From NCBI GenBank assembly GCA_937996235.1, contig CALKVK010000035.1, positions 186,001 through 250,000 on the forward strand: a DNA stretch of 64,000 nt, read 5' to 3'. The DNA comes from an uncultured bacterium. Its GTDB lineage: Bacteria; Planctomycetota; JAJSAM01; JAJVHW01. Below the pieces are notes generated by a model. It saw only the letters and a list, made by a program, of their open reading frames with translations, ran no database searches and had not been told where the DNA came from. Positions 23,451 through 33,484 of this stretch are shown here, piece by piece; the stretch's first letter is position 1, and every line of letters starts with the position of its first letter. A program made the translations under genes and the position numbers.

Positions 23451-24512
23451 TCAGGGCTTCAGGCGTGCGTTCGTCGTGATGCGGTAGCTGCCGCGCCTGC
23501 CGTTCACGGAGAGCGTCGCCTTCACGCTCACCTTCAGGCGGCTGAAGTTGCCGTTGGCGCGGAACGACGCGCTCACCTTCGAGACCACGAGCGTCGCGCC
23601 CGGGAGCACGCGGCGCAGGTCGTCGCGCACGGCGGTCGCGAGCACCTGGGTGCCGACGTCGCCGAGGTCGAGCGTGCCGCGGATGCCGAGCGCGGGCACG
23701 CGCTCGCCGACGAGCGGCGCGCCCTCGCCGAGGAACAGCGCGAGGTCGTCGCCCGCGACCTCCGCGCGCGCGGGGCCCTGCAGCGACGCGTGGACGAGAC
23801 CCTTCACGTGCAGCGTGCGCACGGCGCTCCCGGCGCCCGCGACGTCGACCGCGGCGAGCGTGTGCAGGCGCAGGGGCCAGTTCGCGCGGAGGACGACCGC
23901 GTTCGCCGAGGTCGCCTCCACGTCGCCCGCGTGGAACGTCGAGTAGCCGTTCGTCGCGGCGTTCGGCTGCCCGTCGGGGGTGCCGAGAGTGTCGATGGCG
24001 ACGGGCGCCGACGGCTGGCCGGAGCGGATCTCGAGCAGCAGGTCGCCGCCCGCGTACACGAACGGCGCGTCGAGTAGCACCGCCGCACCGAACGGACGCG
24101 GCAGCGCGTCGCCGCTCGGCAGGTGCTCGGGCGTCAGGTCGATCGGGCCAGCGCGCACGAGCGTCGGCGCCTCGGCGAAGTTGTCGGCGAAGTCGGTCAC
24201 GAACGTGGTCGCGGCGGCGCCGAGGCGCACGTCGAAGCGCGGGAAGTGCGCGCCCGTGAACGCGCCGACGGACGCGTCGCGCCGGAACGAGAACGCGTAG
24301 ATGCGGTCGCCGGGCGCGAGGTCGCCCACGTCCGCCGCCGCGAAGCGCTGCTGGCTGACCAGAGGCCCGGTGAAGTTGCCGAGGAGCGGGCCGTCGATGG
24401 CCACGCCGGGCGCGGGGACGTCCACCGAAGCGGCGAGCGACGCGGTGGCGAGCGCGGCGAGGAGCAGCGCCGCGCGGGCGCCGCGTGCGCTGCGGCGGGA
24501 CGTCGAGGTCAT
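23451..24512 (-). CDS. Secreted protein, hypothetical
   Basis: The 353-residue protein starts at ATG 24512 behind GGGAGGGAG. The signal peptide spans about 12-30 (RAALLLAALATASLAAS). The mature part is beta-rich: GDRIYAFSFRRDASVGAF, then VTDFADNFAEAPTLVRAGPIDL, then ADVAGAGSAVRTLHVKG-like strands, ending in SYRITTNARLKP. The pattern of Asp- and Thr-rich strands resembles other secreted beta-sandwich proteins in this window, but I recognise no family. It has its own promoter region, with a palindromic repeat pair upstream (24637-24691) shared with the end of the ABC permease gene. Confidence 0.7.
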   Translation of the reverse strand: MTSTSRRSARGARAALLLAALATASLAASVDVPAPGVAIDGPLLGNFTGPLVSQQRFAAADVGDLAPGDRIYAFSFRRDASVGAFTGAHFPRFDVRLGAAATTFVTDFADNFAEAPTLVRAGPIDLTPEHLPSGDALPRPFGAAVLLDAPFVYAGGDLLLEIRSGQPSAPVAIDTLGTPDGQPNAATNGYSTFHAGDVEATSANAVVLRANWPLRLHTLAAVDVAGAGSAVRTLHVKGLVHASLQGPARAEVAGDDLALFLGEGAPLVGERVPALGIRGTLDLGDVGTQVLATAVRDDLRRVLPGATLVVSKVSASFRANGNFSRLKVSVKATLSVNGRRGSYRITTNARLKP

Positions 24513-24636
24513 CGGTGCACTCCCTCCCCGGCCGCCGCGCGGGACGCCTGGTGACGGGCGGCGCGAACGGGCCGCGTGGGTTGTACCAAGGCACCGTGAC
24601 GCCCCGAACGGCGTCCGGCGCGACGAACCGCTGCGA

Positions 24637-24691
24637 ACCGTGTCAGACACCGTTCGTAGCGGTCGAGCCGACGAACGGTGTCTGACACCGT
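24637..24691. repeat. Paired palindromic repeat (GTGTCTGACAC family), copy 4
   Basis: Palindromes lie at 24637-24653 (one mismatch: ACCGTGTCAGACACCGT) and 24675-24691, with spacer TTCGTAGCGGTCGAGCCGA. The pair lies between the permease gene's stop and the secreted-protein gene's start. Confidence 0.75.
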
Positions 24692-24705
24692 TCGTAGTGG
24701 CTGGG

Positions 24706-27278
24706 CTACTCGTACGCGAGCGACTCGGCGAGGGGGGCGCCGGCGGCCCAGCGTGCCGGGAGGGCGGCGGCGACGGCGCTCGTCGCGGTGCCGAGGAGTG
24801 CCAGGAGCGCGGCGGTGGTCCACGGGTACGCGGGCGGGTAGACCCAGCCGGTGTCGGCGGGCACGATGCGCTGGAGCAGCACCCACTCGACCAGCCAGCC
24901 GCCGCCGAGGCCGAGTGCGGAGCCGACGGCGCCGAGCGCCGCGCCCGAGAGCACGATCGACAGCACGACCTGGCCGCGCGTCGCGCCGACGGCGCGCAGC
25001 AGGCCGATGTCGCGGCGGCGCAGGACGACGGAGATCGTCAGCGCGTTCAGCACGCCGAGGAACGCGACGGAGAGCGCGAGGCCGACCTGCGCGTCGGCGA
25101 GCGAGAAGACGTCGGCGAGCACCTGACGCGTCTCGTCGCGCAGCACGGCGGCGCTGACGATCACGACCTCGCGGTCGGCGCCGAGCGTGCGCTCGATCGC
25201 CGCGCGCACCGTGTCGGCGTCGGCGCCGGGTGCGAGCGTCACCGAGAACTCGTCGGCGAGCTCGTCGGCGTAGGCGGCGGCGAGCGTCGGCTGGTGCACG
25301 ATGAGCGTGCCGCGCGGCCACGAGTAGTCCGTGAAGACGTCGGCGATCGTCAGCGTGAGCGGCCCCGTCGCCGACGGCAGCGTGACCGTGTCGCCGACGT
25401 CGAGACCGTGCAGGCGCACGAAGTTCGCGCTGGCGAGGCACGCGCGGCCCGCCGTGAGCTCGGGCAGGTGCGCCGGCAGCCCGCCCTCGCGCAACGGCAT
25501 GCGCCAGACCGGCAGGTACGCCTCGAGATCGAGACCGAGCAGGAAGAGGCGCGTGCCGTTCCAGGGGACGCGCCGGAAGCGCACGGTCACGACGTGGGCG
25601 ACGCCGGGCACGGCCGCGATGTCCTCGGCGAGCCGCGCGGGCAGCGGCGTGTGTCCGCCGCCGCGCATGATCGTGGTGCCGGACGAGACGAACAGCGCGC
25701 CCGCGATGTTCTGCTCCATCCAGCGCACGGTCTCGTCGGACATCGCGTCGAGCGAGCCGCGCGTCTCGAGCACGAGCGCCACGCCGACCGCGAGCGCCGC
25801 CGCGGGCAGCGCCGCGCGCCGCGGGTGGCTGCGCAGCTCGTCGGCCGCGAGGCGCCCGGGCACGCCGAAGAGGCGCTCGAGCGGACGCGCGACCCACGCC
25901 GACGCGACCGCGACGATCCACGGCGACGCGGCGACGAACGCCACGAGCAGTGCGGTCAGCGCGACGTAGCCCGTGCGCTTGCCCACGAGGTCGGGCAGCA
26001 CGACGAACGTGACGCACGTGACGGCCGCGCCGCCGGCGAGGAGCGCGCGCCACGGCACGCCGCGCACGGCGGGCTCGTCGGCGTCACTGCCGCGCCGCAG
26101 GCCGTCGCCGGGCGGCAGCGCCGCGGCGCGGCTCGCGGGCGCCCACGCGGCGACGCACGCGACGCCGACGCCGAGCAGCGCCGCGACGAGCGTGGTCCCC
26201 GCGTCGATGCGCACGGTCGCGCCCTCGGTCGCGTAGTACGCGAGCGTCATCGTGCTCACGAACCCGTGCAGCGCGCCGCCCGCGAGCAGGCGCGCGAGCA
26301 GCGCGCCGAGCGCGGCGCCGACGGCCGCGAGCAGCAGCGCCTCGCCCACGAACACGGCGCGCACCTGCCCGCGCGTGGCGCCCATCGCGCGCAGGATCGC
26401 CACCTCGCGCGTGCGCTCGGCGACGCCGACCGCGACGGTGTGGTGGATCAGGAAGAGCCCGACGAGGAGCGCGATCCCCGCGCCGACGCGCATCGCGATG
26501 CGGATGATCCCGAGCACGTCGGCCGCGGTGCCGTCGGCGGTGCCGGGCGGTGCGACGGTGACGTCGTCGGGCAGCGCGGGCGGCGCCGCGAGCCGCGCGC
26601 GCACGGCCGTCGCCACGTCGCCCGCGTCGGCGCCGCGCGCGAGGCGCAGGTCCACGCGGTCGACGCGCGCCCCGCGGCCGAGCAGGCGCTGCGCGGTGGG
26701 CAGCGCGACGACGAGCGCCGCGCCGTTCCCGGCGCGCGCGAGGCGCGCGTCGTCGATGCGCCCCGCGCGCGCGAGCGTCACCGCGCCGTCGGGCGCGACG
26801 AGCTCGAGCGGCGCGTCGGGGGTTCCGGGCAGTGCACCGCAGACGAGCGCACCCACGCCGCTGGCGAGGAGCAAGGGGTCCGCGACGGCGGCGACGTCGT
26901 CCGCGCGCCGGCCCTCCGCGCGCAGGAACGCACTCTCGGCGAGCGGGTCGACGCCGAGCACGAGCACGCGCCGCGACTCCCCCGCCACGCGCACCCAGCC
27001 CGCGACGCGCGGCGCCGCGGCCGCGACACCCGGCACCTCGCGCACGCGCGCGGCAGCGTCTGCGGGGAGACTCGACGCGAGCGACTGCACCGAGAGCTCG
27101 GCACCGCCCGCGGCCGCCGAGACGGCCTCGCCCGCGCCGCGCAGCACCGCGGCGACGACCGCCTCCGACGCCACGAACGCCGCGACGCCGATCGCCACCG
27201 CGCCGACGACGAGGGCGCAGCGCAGACGGCGGCGCGCGAGCTGGCGCACGATCAGCCCGCGCACGAGGGCGGCGGCGA

Positions 27279-27282
<4 letters not shown>
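24706..27282 (-). CDS. ABC exporter permease, FtsX/MacB type (double module)
   Basis: The 858-residue protein has two FtsX-like modules. The first opens with a membrane segment (about 15-40), a large extracytoplasmic domain (about 45-245) and helices around 260-385 (IALLVGLFLIHHTVAVGVAERTREVAILRAMGA). Further helices lie around 410-470. The second has its own extracytoplasmic part and C-terminal helices at about 735-855 (VGLALSVAFLGVLNALTISVVLRRRDIGLLRAVGA). The paired RREVAILRAMGA/RRDIGLLRAVGA signatures are typical of FtsX permeases. It probably exports a lipid, lipoprotein or peptide together with the ATPase encoded just upstream (GTGA overlap at 27279-27282). The substrate is unknown. Confidence 0.9.
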
Positions 27283-27959
<677 letters not shown>

Positions 27960-27997
27960 GCTCGGGGAGCGCGGAGCGCGCGGTCCCAATTCCCGGA

Positions 27998-28089
27998 CGC
28001 GGCCCGGCGCCGCAGCGCAGCAGGGCCCGGCGCCGCAGCGCAGCTGGGCTCAGCGTCGCAGCGCAGCTGGGCTCAGCGTCGCAGCGCGA
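27998..28089. repeat. 23-bp tandem repeat overlapping a gene's 3' end
   Basis: Four units of 23 bp (27998-28020, 28021-28043, 28044-28066, 28067-28089) share GGGCYCRGCGYCGCAGCGC-AG. The last unit covers the end of the PQQ-repeat gene, whose stop is at 28073-28075. On the minus strand the third unit reads ALRR-stop in the same arrangement, so the array echoes the gene's own last codons. The two units furthest from the gene have diverged together (CCGGCGCC). Confidence 0.75.
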
Positions 28090-31021
28090 GCAGGCGGCCG
28101 TCGCGCGTCACGACGAGCAGCACCTCGCCGGCGGGCACGGGGGTGGCGACGACGTCGGCGCCGGCGCCGTGCGACCAGCGCAGCGCGCCGGTCTCCGCGT
28201 CCACGGCGTGCACCACGCCGCCGGCGGCCGGCACGTACGCGACGCCGTCCGCGACCGCGGGCGCCGCGGTCGGCGCGCCGCGCAGCGACGTGTGGAAGAG
28301 CTCGCCGCCGTCGGTGCGCCGCGCGATCAGCGTGCCGTCGTCCGCCGCGACGTACGCGACGTCGCCGACGACGCATGGCGCGCGCGCCGCGCCGCCCGGC
28401 ACCGGGAACTCGCGGACCGCGCGGCCCGTGGTCGGCGAGAACGCGCGCACGCGCCCGTCGCGGGCGACCGCCCAGAGGCGGTTCGCGCCGTAGACGGGCG
28501 TGCCCGCCACCTGGCCGTCGTCCGCGGCGGCGACCACGGTCGTCCCGCGCGCGGCCTCGAGCACGATGACCGCACCCGACGGAGTGGCGCACGCGAGCGT
28601 CGCGCCGTCCATCGCCGCGATCCCGGACTCCGCGCCCACGGTGCCCGCGGGACGCCGCCAGCGCGGCGCGCCGTCCGCGACCCCGAGCGCCACGAGCGAG
28701 CCGTCGTCGCCCGCCACGACGACGACCGGGTCGTCGCCGCCGAACGCGAGCGGCGTGCGGCGCACGGGACTGCCGAACGCGACGCGCCACAGGTGCCGGC
28801 CGTCCGCACGCGCGAGGCAGTGGACGACGCCCCGCGACGCGGCGACGACGACGGCGTCGCCGGTGACCGCGGGCGACGCGGCGACGTCGTCGTAGGGACC
28901 GAGCGGCACGTCCCAGAGCGGCGTGCCGTCCGCGAGGGCGAGGGCGCGCGCGCGCCGGTCGCGACCCGCCACGAACACGGTCCCTTCGGCGACGACCGGG
29001 GCCGCGTCGAACGCCGCGTCGGAGCGCAGCGTCCAGGCGGCCGGGCGCGGCAGCGCGACGTCGAGGTCGAGGTCGAGCACGCGGTCGAGCGCGACCTCGA
29101 CGGCCTCGAACCCGGCGGCGCTGAGACGCAGGCGCGAGCCCGCGAGCGGATCGTAGAGCAGCACGTGCGCGCCCGCGCCGCGGCGCTCGCCGTCGAGCTC
29201 CACGAGCGCGTCGGCGGGCACCACGTGCAGGCGCAGCGGCACGCGCAGGCGCCGGGCCGCGGGGCCGCCCGCGGCGAAGACGTCGCGCAGGATCGCGTGC
29301 GCCGCCTCGATGCGGCCCGCGGCGACCAGCCGGTCGGCCTCGGAGCGCTGCGCGGAGTTGCGGGCGGAGAGCTCCTCGGGCGTCGGCTCGCCGCGCGCGG
29401 CGGCGTCCGCCAGGCGTCCGGTCTCGTCGCGCTCGCGGTCGGCGATGTGCCGCGCGACGTCGCGCGCCTCGGCCGTCGCGAGGGCCAGCGGATACGCGCG
29501 CACGACCGCTTCGACGGCGCCGCGCGCCTCCCGCGTCGCTCCCGCCGCGAGCCGGCGCTCGGCCTCGTCGTACGCGCCGCGCAGTTCGCGGCGCGCCTGC
29601 GCCTCGTAGGCGAACGCGATCCCGCAGATGCCGAGGATCAGCGCCGCTGCGGCGACGGTGGTGCGCAGCGTGCGGCGCTGCGCGCGCGCGCCCGTCAGCT
29701 CGTCGACGCGCTCCCGCGCGTGCGCGTCGCGCGGATCGAGCGCGAGCGTGCGCGCGTACGTGTCGAGCAGCTCGTTGACGGGCGCGCCGCAGCGCTCGAG
29801 CAGGCTGACCAGCCGCCGGAGCTGCTCGAGCGCGGCGGCGCGCTCGTCGAGCGCGCTCAGGGCGGAGACGAGCTCGCGGCGCAGCGTGATGTCCGCGGGT
29901 GCGAGCTCGACGAGCTCCCGCAGCAGCAGCTTCGCGCGGTGGAAGAGCTCGTGACGTGCGAGGAGCTCCGCGGTGACGCGTCCGTCGCGCACGAGCAGGT
30001 CGGTCGCGCCCCGCCGGCGGTGGATGTCGAGCACGCGCTCGCGCGCCTCGAAGTCGCTCGGGGCGAGGCGCGAGCACTCGCGGTAGCACGCGAGCGCGCG
30101 CGCGTCGTCGCCTTCCTCGCGCCGCGCGTCGCCGAGGTGCCGCCAGTGGACCGACGCCGCCGCGGCGTCGCCGGCGCGCTCGAGCGCGCGCGCCAGGCGC
30201 GTGCGCACGATGTCCTGGTCGGCGGCGCCCTCGAGCGCGTCGGCGAGCGCGTCGGCGTCGCGGCGTGCGCTCTCGCCGGAGACGCCCGACGCCTCGTCCA
30301 CGGCCACGCGCTCGAGCACGCCGCCCGCGAGCGCCGAGATCACGGTCTCCCACGCGACGGCGCGGCGCAGCCCCGACGTCTCGACCACGTCGCCCGCGCT
30401 GCGCGACCCGTCGAACTCGCGCAGGAGCCGCGCCTCCGCGCTGCGGAACGCCGCGAGCTGCGCGCCGTCGCGCAGGCGCAGCACGTCGTGCGGGGACGGC
30501 AGCGTGCCGGCGCGCGCGCGCAGCGCGGCGAGGCGCTCGAGCAGCGCGCGCAGGAACTGGGGCACGTCGCAGGTGAGCGCGGCGGAACAGAAGCGGCCCG
30601 CGTAGAACTTCTTCGGCGGCTGCCCGTCCACGAGCCGGAACTCGGCGCCGTCCCAGAAGAAGAGGTCGAGCAGCTCCTCCTCGACCTTCACCTGGATCGC
30701 GAGGTCGACGTCCTCGCTGCGGACGGCGCCCTCCTGCACGGCGGTCGCGCCGAACAGCTCCCCGGATTCGCGGCAGCGCGCGAGGATGCGCTTCAGGTCG
30801 GACTCGCCGAGGCGGCCGAGGTCGAGCAGCACGCGGCCGATCGACGCGCTCGCGCGCGGCCCGGAGCGGATCACGCGCACGCCGCCGATCGCGAAGTAGA
30901 AGATGCGCTCGCTGACGCCGTCGGAAACGATCAGCGACGACACGCCCTCGCGCGCCGCGACGCGCTCGAACACCGCCACGAGAGCACTCTCGGTGACGTC
31001 CCCGGACGACTCGTTCGCCAT
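28073..31021 (-). CDS. DUF4388/TPR protein with PQQ-type beta-propeller
   Basis: The 982-residue protein has several parts. The N-terminal DUF4388-like region (about 1-175) has IGRVLLDLGRLGESDLKRIL and LLDLFFWDGAEFRL, a module often found in regulatory or gliding-related proteins. TPR-like helices (about 270-440), a single membrane segment (about 451-473), a PEGA-like beta module (about 595-640) and a C-terminal PQQ-binding-like propeller (about 665-982) follow. The propeller repeats read DGTPLWDVPLGPYDDVAAS, then DGAPRWRRPAGTV, then TGALRWSHGAGADVVAT. This places the first half in the cytoplasm and the propeller outside the inner membrane. It is divergent from a pseudokinase-FGE gene 117 bp away and may act with it. 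Confidence 0.8.
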   Translation of the reverse strand: MANESSGDVTESALVAVFERVAAREGVSSLIVSDGVSERIFYFAIGGVRVIRSGPRASASIGRVLLDLGRLGESDLKRILARCRESGELFGATAVQEGAVRSEDVDLAIQVKVEEELLDLFFWDGAEFRLVDGQPPKKFYAGRFCSAALTCDVPQFLRALLERLAALRARAGTLPSPHDVLRLRDGAQLAAFRSAEARLLREFDGSRSAGDVVETSGLRRAVAWETVISALAGGVLERVAVDEASGVSGESARRDADALADALEGAADQDIVRTRLARALERAGDAAAASVHWRHLGDARREEGDDARALACYRECSRLAPSDFEARERVLDIHRRRGATDLLVRDGRVTAELLARHELFHRAKLLLRELVELAPADITLRRELVSALSALDERAAALEQLRRLVSLLERCGAPVNELLDTYARTLALDPRDAHARERVDELTGARAQRRTLRTTVAAAALILGICGIAFAYEAQARRELRGAYDEAERRLAAGATREARGAVEAVVRAYPLALATAEARDVARHIADRERDETGRLADAAARGEPTPEELSARNSAQRSEADRLVAAGRIEAAHAILRDVFAAGGPAARRLRVPLRLHVVPADALVELDGERRGAGAHVLLYDPLAGSRLRLSAAGFEAVEVALDRVLDLDLDVALPRPAAWTLRSDAAFDAAPVVAEGTVFVAGRDRRARALALADGTPLWDVPLGPYDDVAASPAVTGDAVVVAASRGVVHCLARADGRHLWRVAFGSPVRRTPLAFGGDDPVVVVAGDDGSLVALGVADGAPRWRRPAGTVGAESGIAAMDGATLACATPSGAVIVLEAARGTTVVAAADDGQVAGTPVYGANRLWAVARDGRVRAFSPTTGRAVREFPVPGGAARAPCVVGDVAYVAADDGTLIARRTDGGELFHTSLRGAPTAAPAVADGVAYVPAAGGVVHAVDAETGALRWSHGAGADVVATPVPAGEVLLVVTRDGRLLALRR

Positions 31022-31138
31022 GTCCCCGGCTCATCGGGAAGCCGCGCGCGGGCGCTTGAGCAGTCAAGCCGCGCGCCCCGCGGCTCCGATGAGAGGCGCG
31101 CGGCGCCTTGCGCGCCCGGACCAGGAGATTCCGTCAGG
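31022..31138. promoter_or_regulatory. Divergent promoter region between propeller and pseudokinase genes
   Basis: The 117-bp space must hold the promoters of both genes. It contains an inverted repeat CTTGA-GCA-GTCAAG-like element (31055-31068) flanked by GCCGCGCG blocks, a plausible operator. AGGAG (about 31122-31126) precedes the pseudokinase ATG. No clear -10/-35 pair is visible. Confidence 0.3.
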
Positions 31139-33484
31139 ATGCGAGCTCCGGATCGTCGCGTGTGGGACTGGTGCCTCTCGGTCGGGATCGCCGACGAGGC
31201 GCAGCTCGAGGCGGCGTCGCAGCACCTCTCCGCACTCGACGGGTCGAACGCGTCCGACTTCTTCGACGCGCTGCGCGACATCGGCGTGATCGAGCCCTCG
31301 CAGGTGGACTTCCTGCGGCGCTCGGCCCCGGGCGGCGCCTCGCACATCCCCGCTCCGGCGGCCGGCGACGGCGAGGACGCCGTCGACATCGACTGGGCGG
31401 CCGAGGAGAACTTCGCCACGGCCGAGGTGCGCGCGGTCGCGCCGCCCGCCGAGGAGCGCGCGCACGACGCGGCCCCCGACGCCGACGCGCTCGAGGGCAG
31501 CGCGCTCGGTCCGTGCCGCATCGAGACCCTGATCGCGCGCGGCGTCGCGGGCGCGATCTACCGTGCGTTCCACGAGAAGCTCGGGCGCCTCGTCGCGGTG
31601 AAGGTCCTCGCGCCGTCCGTCCGCGGCGTGCGGATCGACGTCGAGCGCGTGCTCGCCGACGCGCGCGCGCTCGCGTCGGTGCGGCACCCGAACGTCGTGC
31701 GCGTGCACGAGGTGGGCGAGGACCGCGGTCTGCACTACCTCGTGATGGACCTGCTCGAGAGCCCGAGCGTCGCGGACCGGCTGCGCAAGTCGGGGCGGCT
31801 CGAGTGGCGCGAGGCGTGCCGTGTCGGCCACCAGGCCGCGCTCGGGCTCGCCGCCGCGCACGCCGTGGGCGTCGTCCACCGCGGCGTGAAGCCGGACAGC
31901 CTGCTGATGACGTCGGACTTCGACGTGCGCGTCGGCGGCTTCGGTCTCGGCAGCGCAGAGCAGGCCGCCGCGAGCTCGGGCGCGCCAGGCATCGTGGGCG
32001 CGCCCGCGTACCTCGCGCCGGAGCAGATCGACAGCTGCCGCGCCGACGCGCGCTCCGACGTCTACGCGCTCGGCTGCACGCTGTACGAGATGCTGACGGG
32101 CCGCCCGCCCTTCGAGGGCGAGACGCCCGCCGACGTGCTGCTCGCCCACGTGCACCGCGCACCGGTGCCCGCGCACCAGCGCGGCGCCGACGTGCCCGCG
32201 TTCGTGGCGCGCGTGGTCGAGCGCTGTCTCGCGAAGCGGCCGGAGGAGCGCTTCCCGGACGCGACCGCGCTGGCCGAGGACCTGCGCCTGCTCGCCGAGG
32301 GCGGGCGTCCGGACGAGGGCGCGCCCGCGCCGGCCGCGACGCTGCCGCGCCCGCGCGCGACGGCGTACCGCGTCCCTCCGAGCGTGCCGCCCACGCGTCC
32401 GCTCGTCACCGCGGCCGGCGGACTGGTCGTCGTCGCCGTCGCCGCGCTCGGACTCACGATGGCGCTGCCGCGGCTCGCCGCGCCCGCGCTGCTCGCCGCG
32501 CCCGCCCCCGCGGCCGCGGACGGGCCGGCGGCCCCCGCGGACGCCGAGCTCGCGCAGCTCCTCGAACACGCCGCAGCGCGGCCGACGGCGATCGACGAGC
32601 TCCTCGCGCGCCTCGACGCCCTCGAGGAGCGCCGCGGCGAGTCGTTCGCCGCGGCGGCGTCCGTCGCGCGCACGCGGCTCGTCGCCGCGTTCGAGCAGGC
32701 GCGCGAGCACGCGCTCGACGCGTCGCTCGAACGCGCGGCCGCGGCCTTCGCGGCCGACGACGCCGTCGCCGCGACCACCGCGCTGCTCGACCTGCCGGAG
32801 CGGCTGCGCACCGGCCCGCGCGCCGGCGAGTGGACGGCGGAGCTGACGAGCGCGCTCGCGCGCGTGACCGAGACGACGGGCATGGCGTACGTCCCCGGGG
32901 GCGCGGCGCTCCTCGGGCCCGAGCGCAGCCCGCGCGAGATGGCGGCGTTCCTCGTCGACCTCGCGGAGGTCTCGAACTCCGAGTACGCGCGCTTCGTGCG
33001 CGAGACGGGCGCGCGCGCCCCCGCGCACTGGGGCGGCGCGGAGCCGCCGGCGGAGCTGCGCGACCTGCCGGTGGTCGGCGTCACCCACGCCGAGGCCGAC
33101 GCCTTCGCGCACTGGGCGGGCAAGCGCCTGCCGACGGCCGCGGAGTGGGAGCGCGCGGCGCGCGGCCCCGAGGGGCTGCTCTACCCGTGGGGCGAGCGCT
33201 TCGACGCGCAGCGCTGCGCGGTGCGCGGCAGCGCGGAGCACGGCCTGCAGCCGGTGCGCTCGCTCGGCGAGGGGCGCGCGCTCTGCGGCGCGTACCACCT
33301 CGCCGGGAACGCGGCGGAGTGGACGGCCACCGCCGGCACGGACGCGGGCACGCAGGTCGTGCGCGGCGGCTCCGTGCGCAGCGACCCGTCGAACGCGACG
33401 ACCGTCGCCGGCTACGCGCTGCCCGCGGACGCCTCGGACCCCGAGCTCTACGTCGGGTTCCGCTGCGTGCGCGACGTCCGCTGA
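31139..33484 (+). CDS. Pseudokinase fused to an FGE/SUMF1-type domain
   Basis: The 781-residue protein has an N-terminal helical region (about 1-62), a Ser/Thr kinase-like domain (about 118-390), one membrane segment (about 422-443), a helical linker and a C-terminal FGE-sulfatase domain (about 590-781; MAYVPGGAALLGPE to GFRCVRDVR). In the kinase, AVKVL (Lys 155) and APEQI plus SDVYALGCTLYEMLTGRPPFEG are kept. The catalytic loop is HRGVKPDS (247-254) instead of HRDxKPxN, and DFG reads GGFG (267 is Gly). Both Asp residues needed for catalysis and Mg binding are gone, so it is a pseudokinase. The FGE domain also lacks the active-site Cys pair after GGS. It is probably a membrane sensor or scaffold. 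Confidence 0.88.
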   Translation: MRAPDRRVWDWCLSVGIADEAQLEAASQHLSALDGSNASDFFDALRDIGVIEPSQVDFLRRSAPGGASHIPAPAAGDGEDAVDIDWAAEENFATAEVRAVAPPAEERAHDAAPDADALEGSALGPCRIETLIARGVAGAIYRAFHEKLGRLVAVKVLAPSVRGVRIDVERVLADARALASVRHPNVVRVHEVGEDRGLHYLVMDLLESPSVADRLRKSGRLEWREACRVGHQAALGLAAAHAVGVVHRGVKPDSLLMTSDFDVRVGGFGLGSAEQAAASSGAPGIVGAPAYLAPEQIDSCRADARSDVYALGCTLYEMLTGRPPFEGETPADVLLAHVHRAPVPAHQRGADVPAFVARVVERCLAKRPEERFPDATALAEDLRLLAEGGRPDEGAPAPAATLPRPRATAYRVPPSVPPTRPLVTAAGGLVVVAVAALGLTMALPRLAAPALLAAPAPAAADGPAAPADAELAQLLEHAAARPTAIDELLARLDALEERRGESFAAAASVARTRLVAAFEQAREHALDASLERAAAAFAADDAVAATTALLDLPERLRTGPRAGEWTAELTSALARVTETTGMAYVPGGAALLGPERSPREMAAFLVDLAEVSNSEYARFVRETGARAPAHWGGAEPPAELRDLPVVGVTHAEADAFAHWAGKRLPTAAEWERAARGPEGLLYPWGERFDAQRCAVRGSAEHGLQPVRSLGEGRALCGAYHLAGNAAEWTATAGTDAGTQVVRGGSVRSDPSNATTVAGYALPADASDPELYVGFRCVRDVR

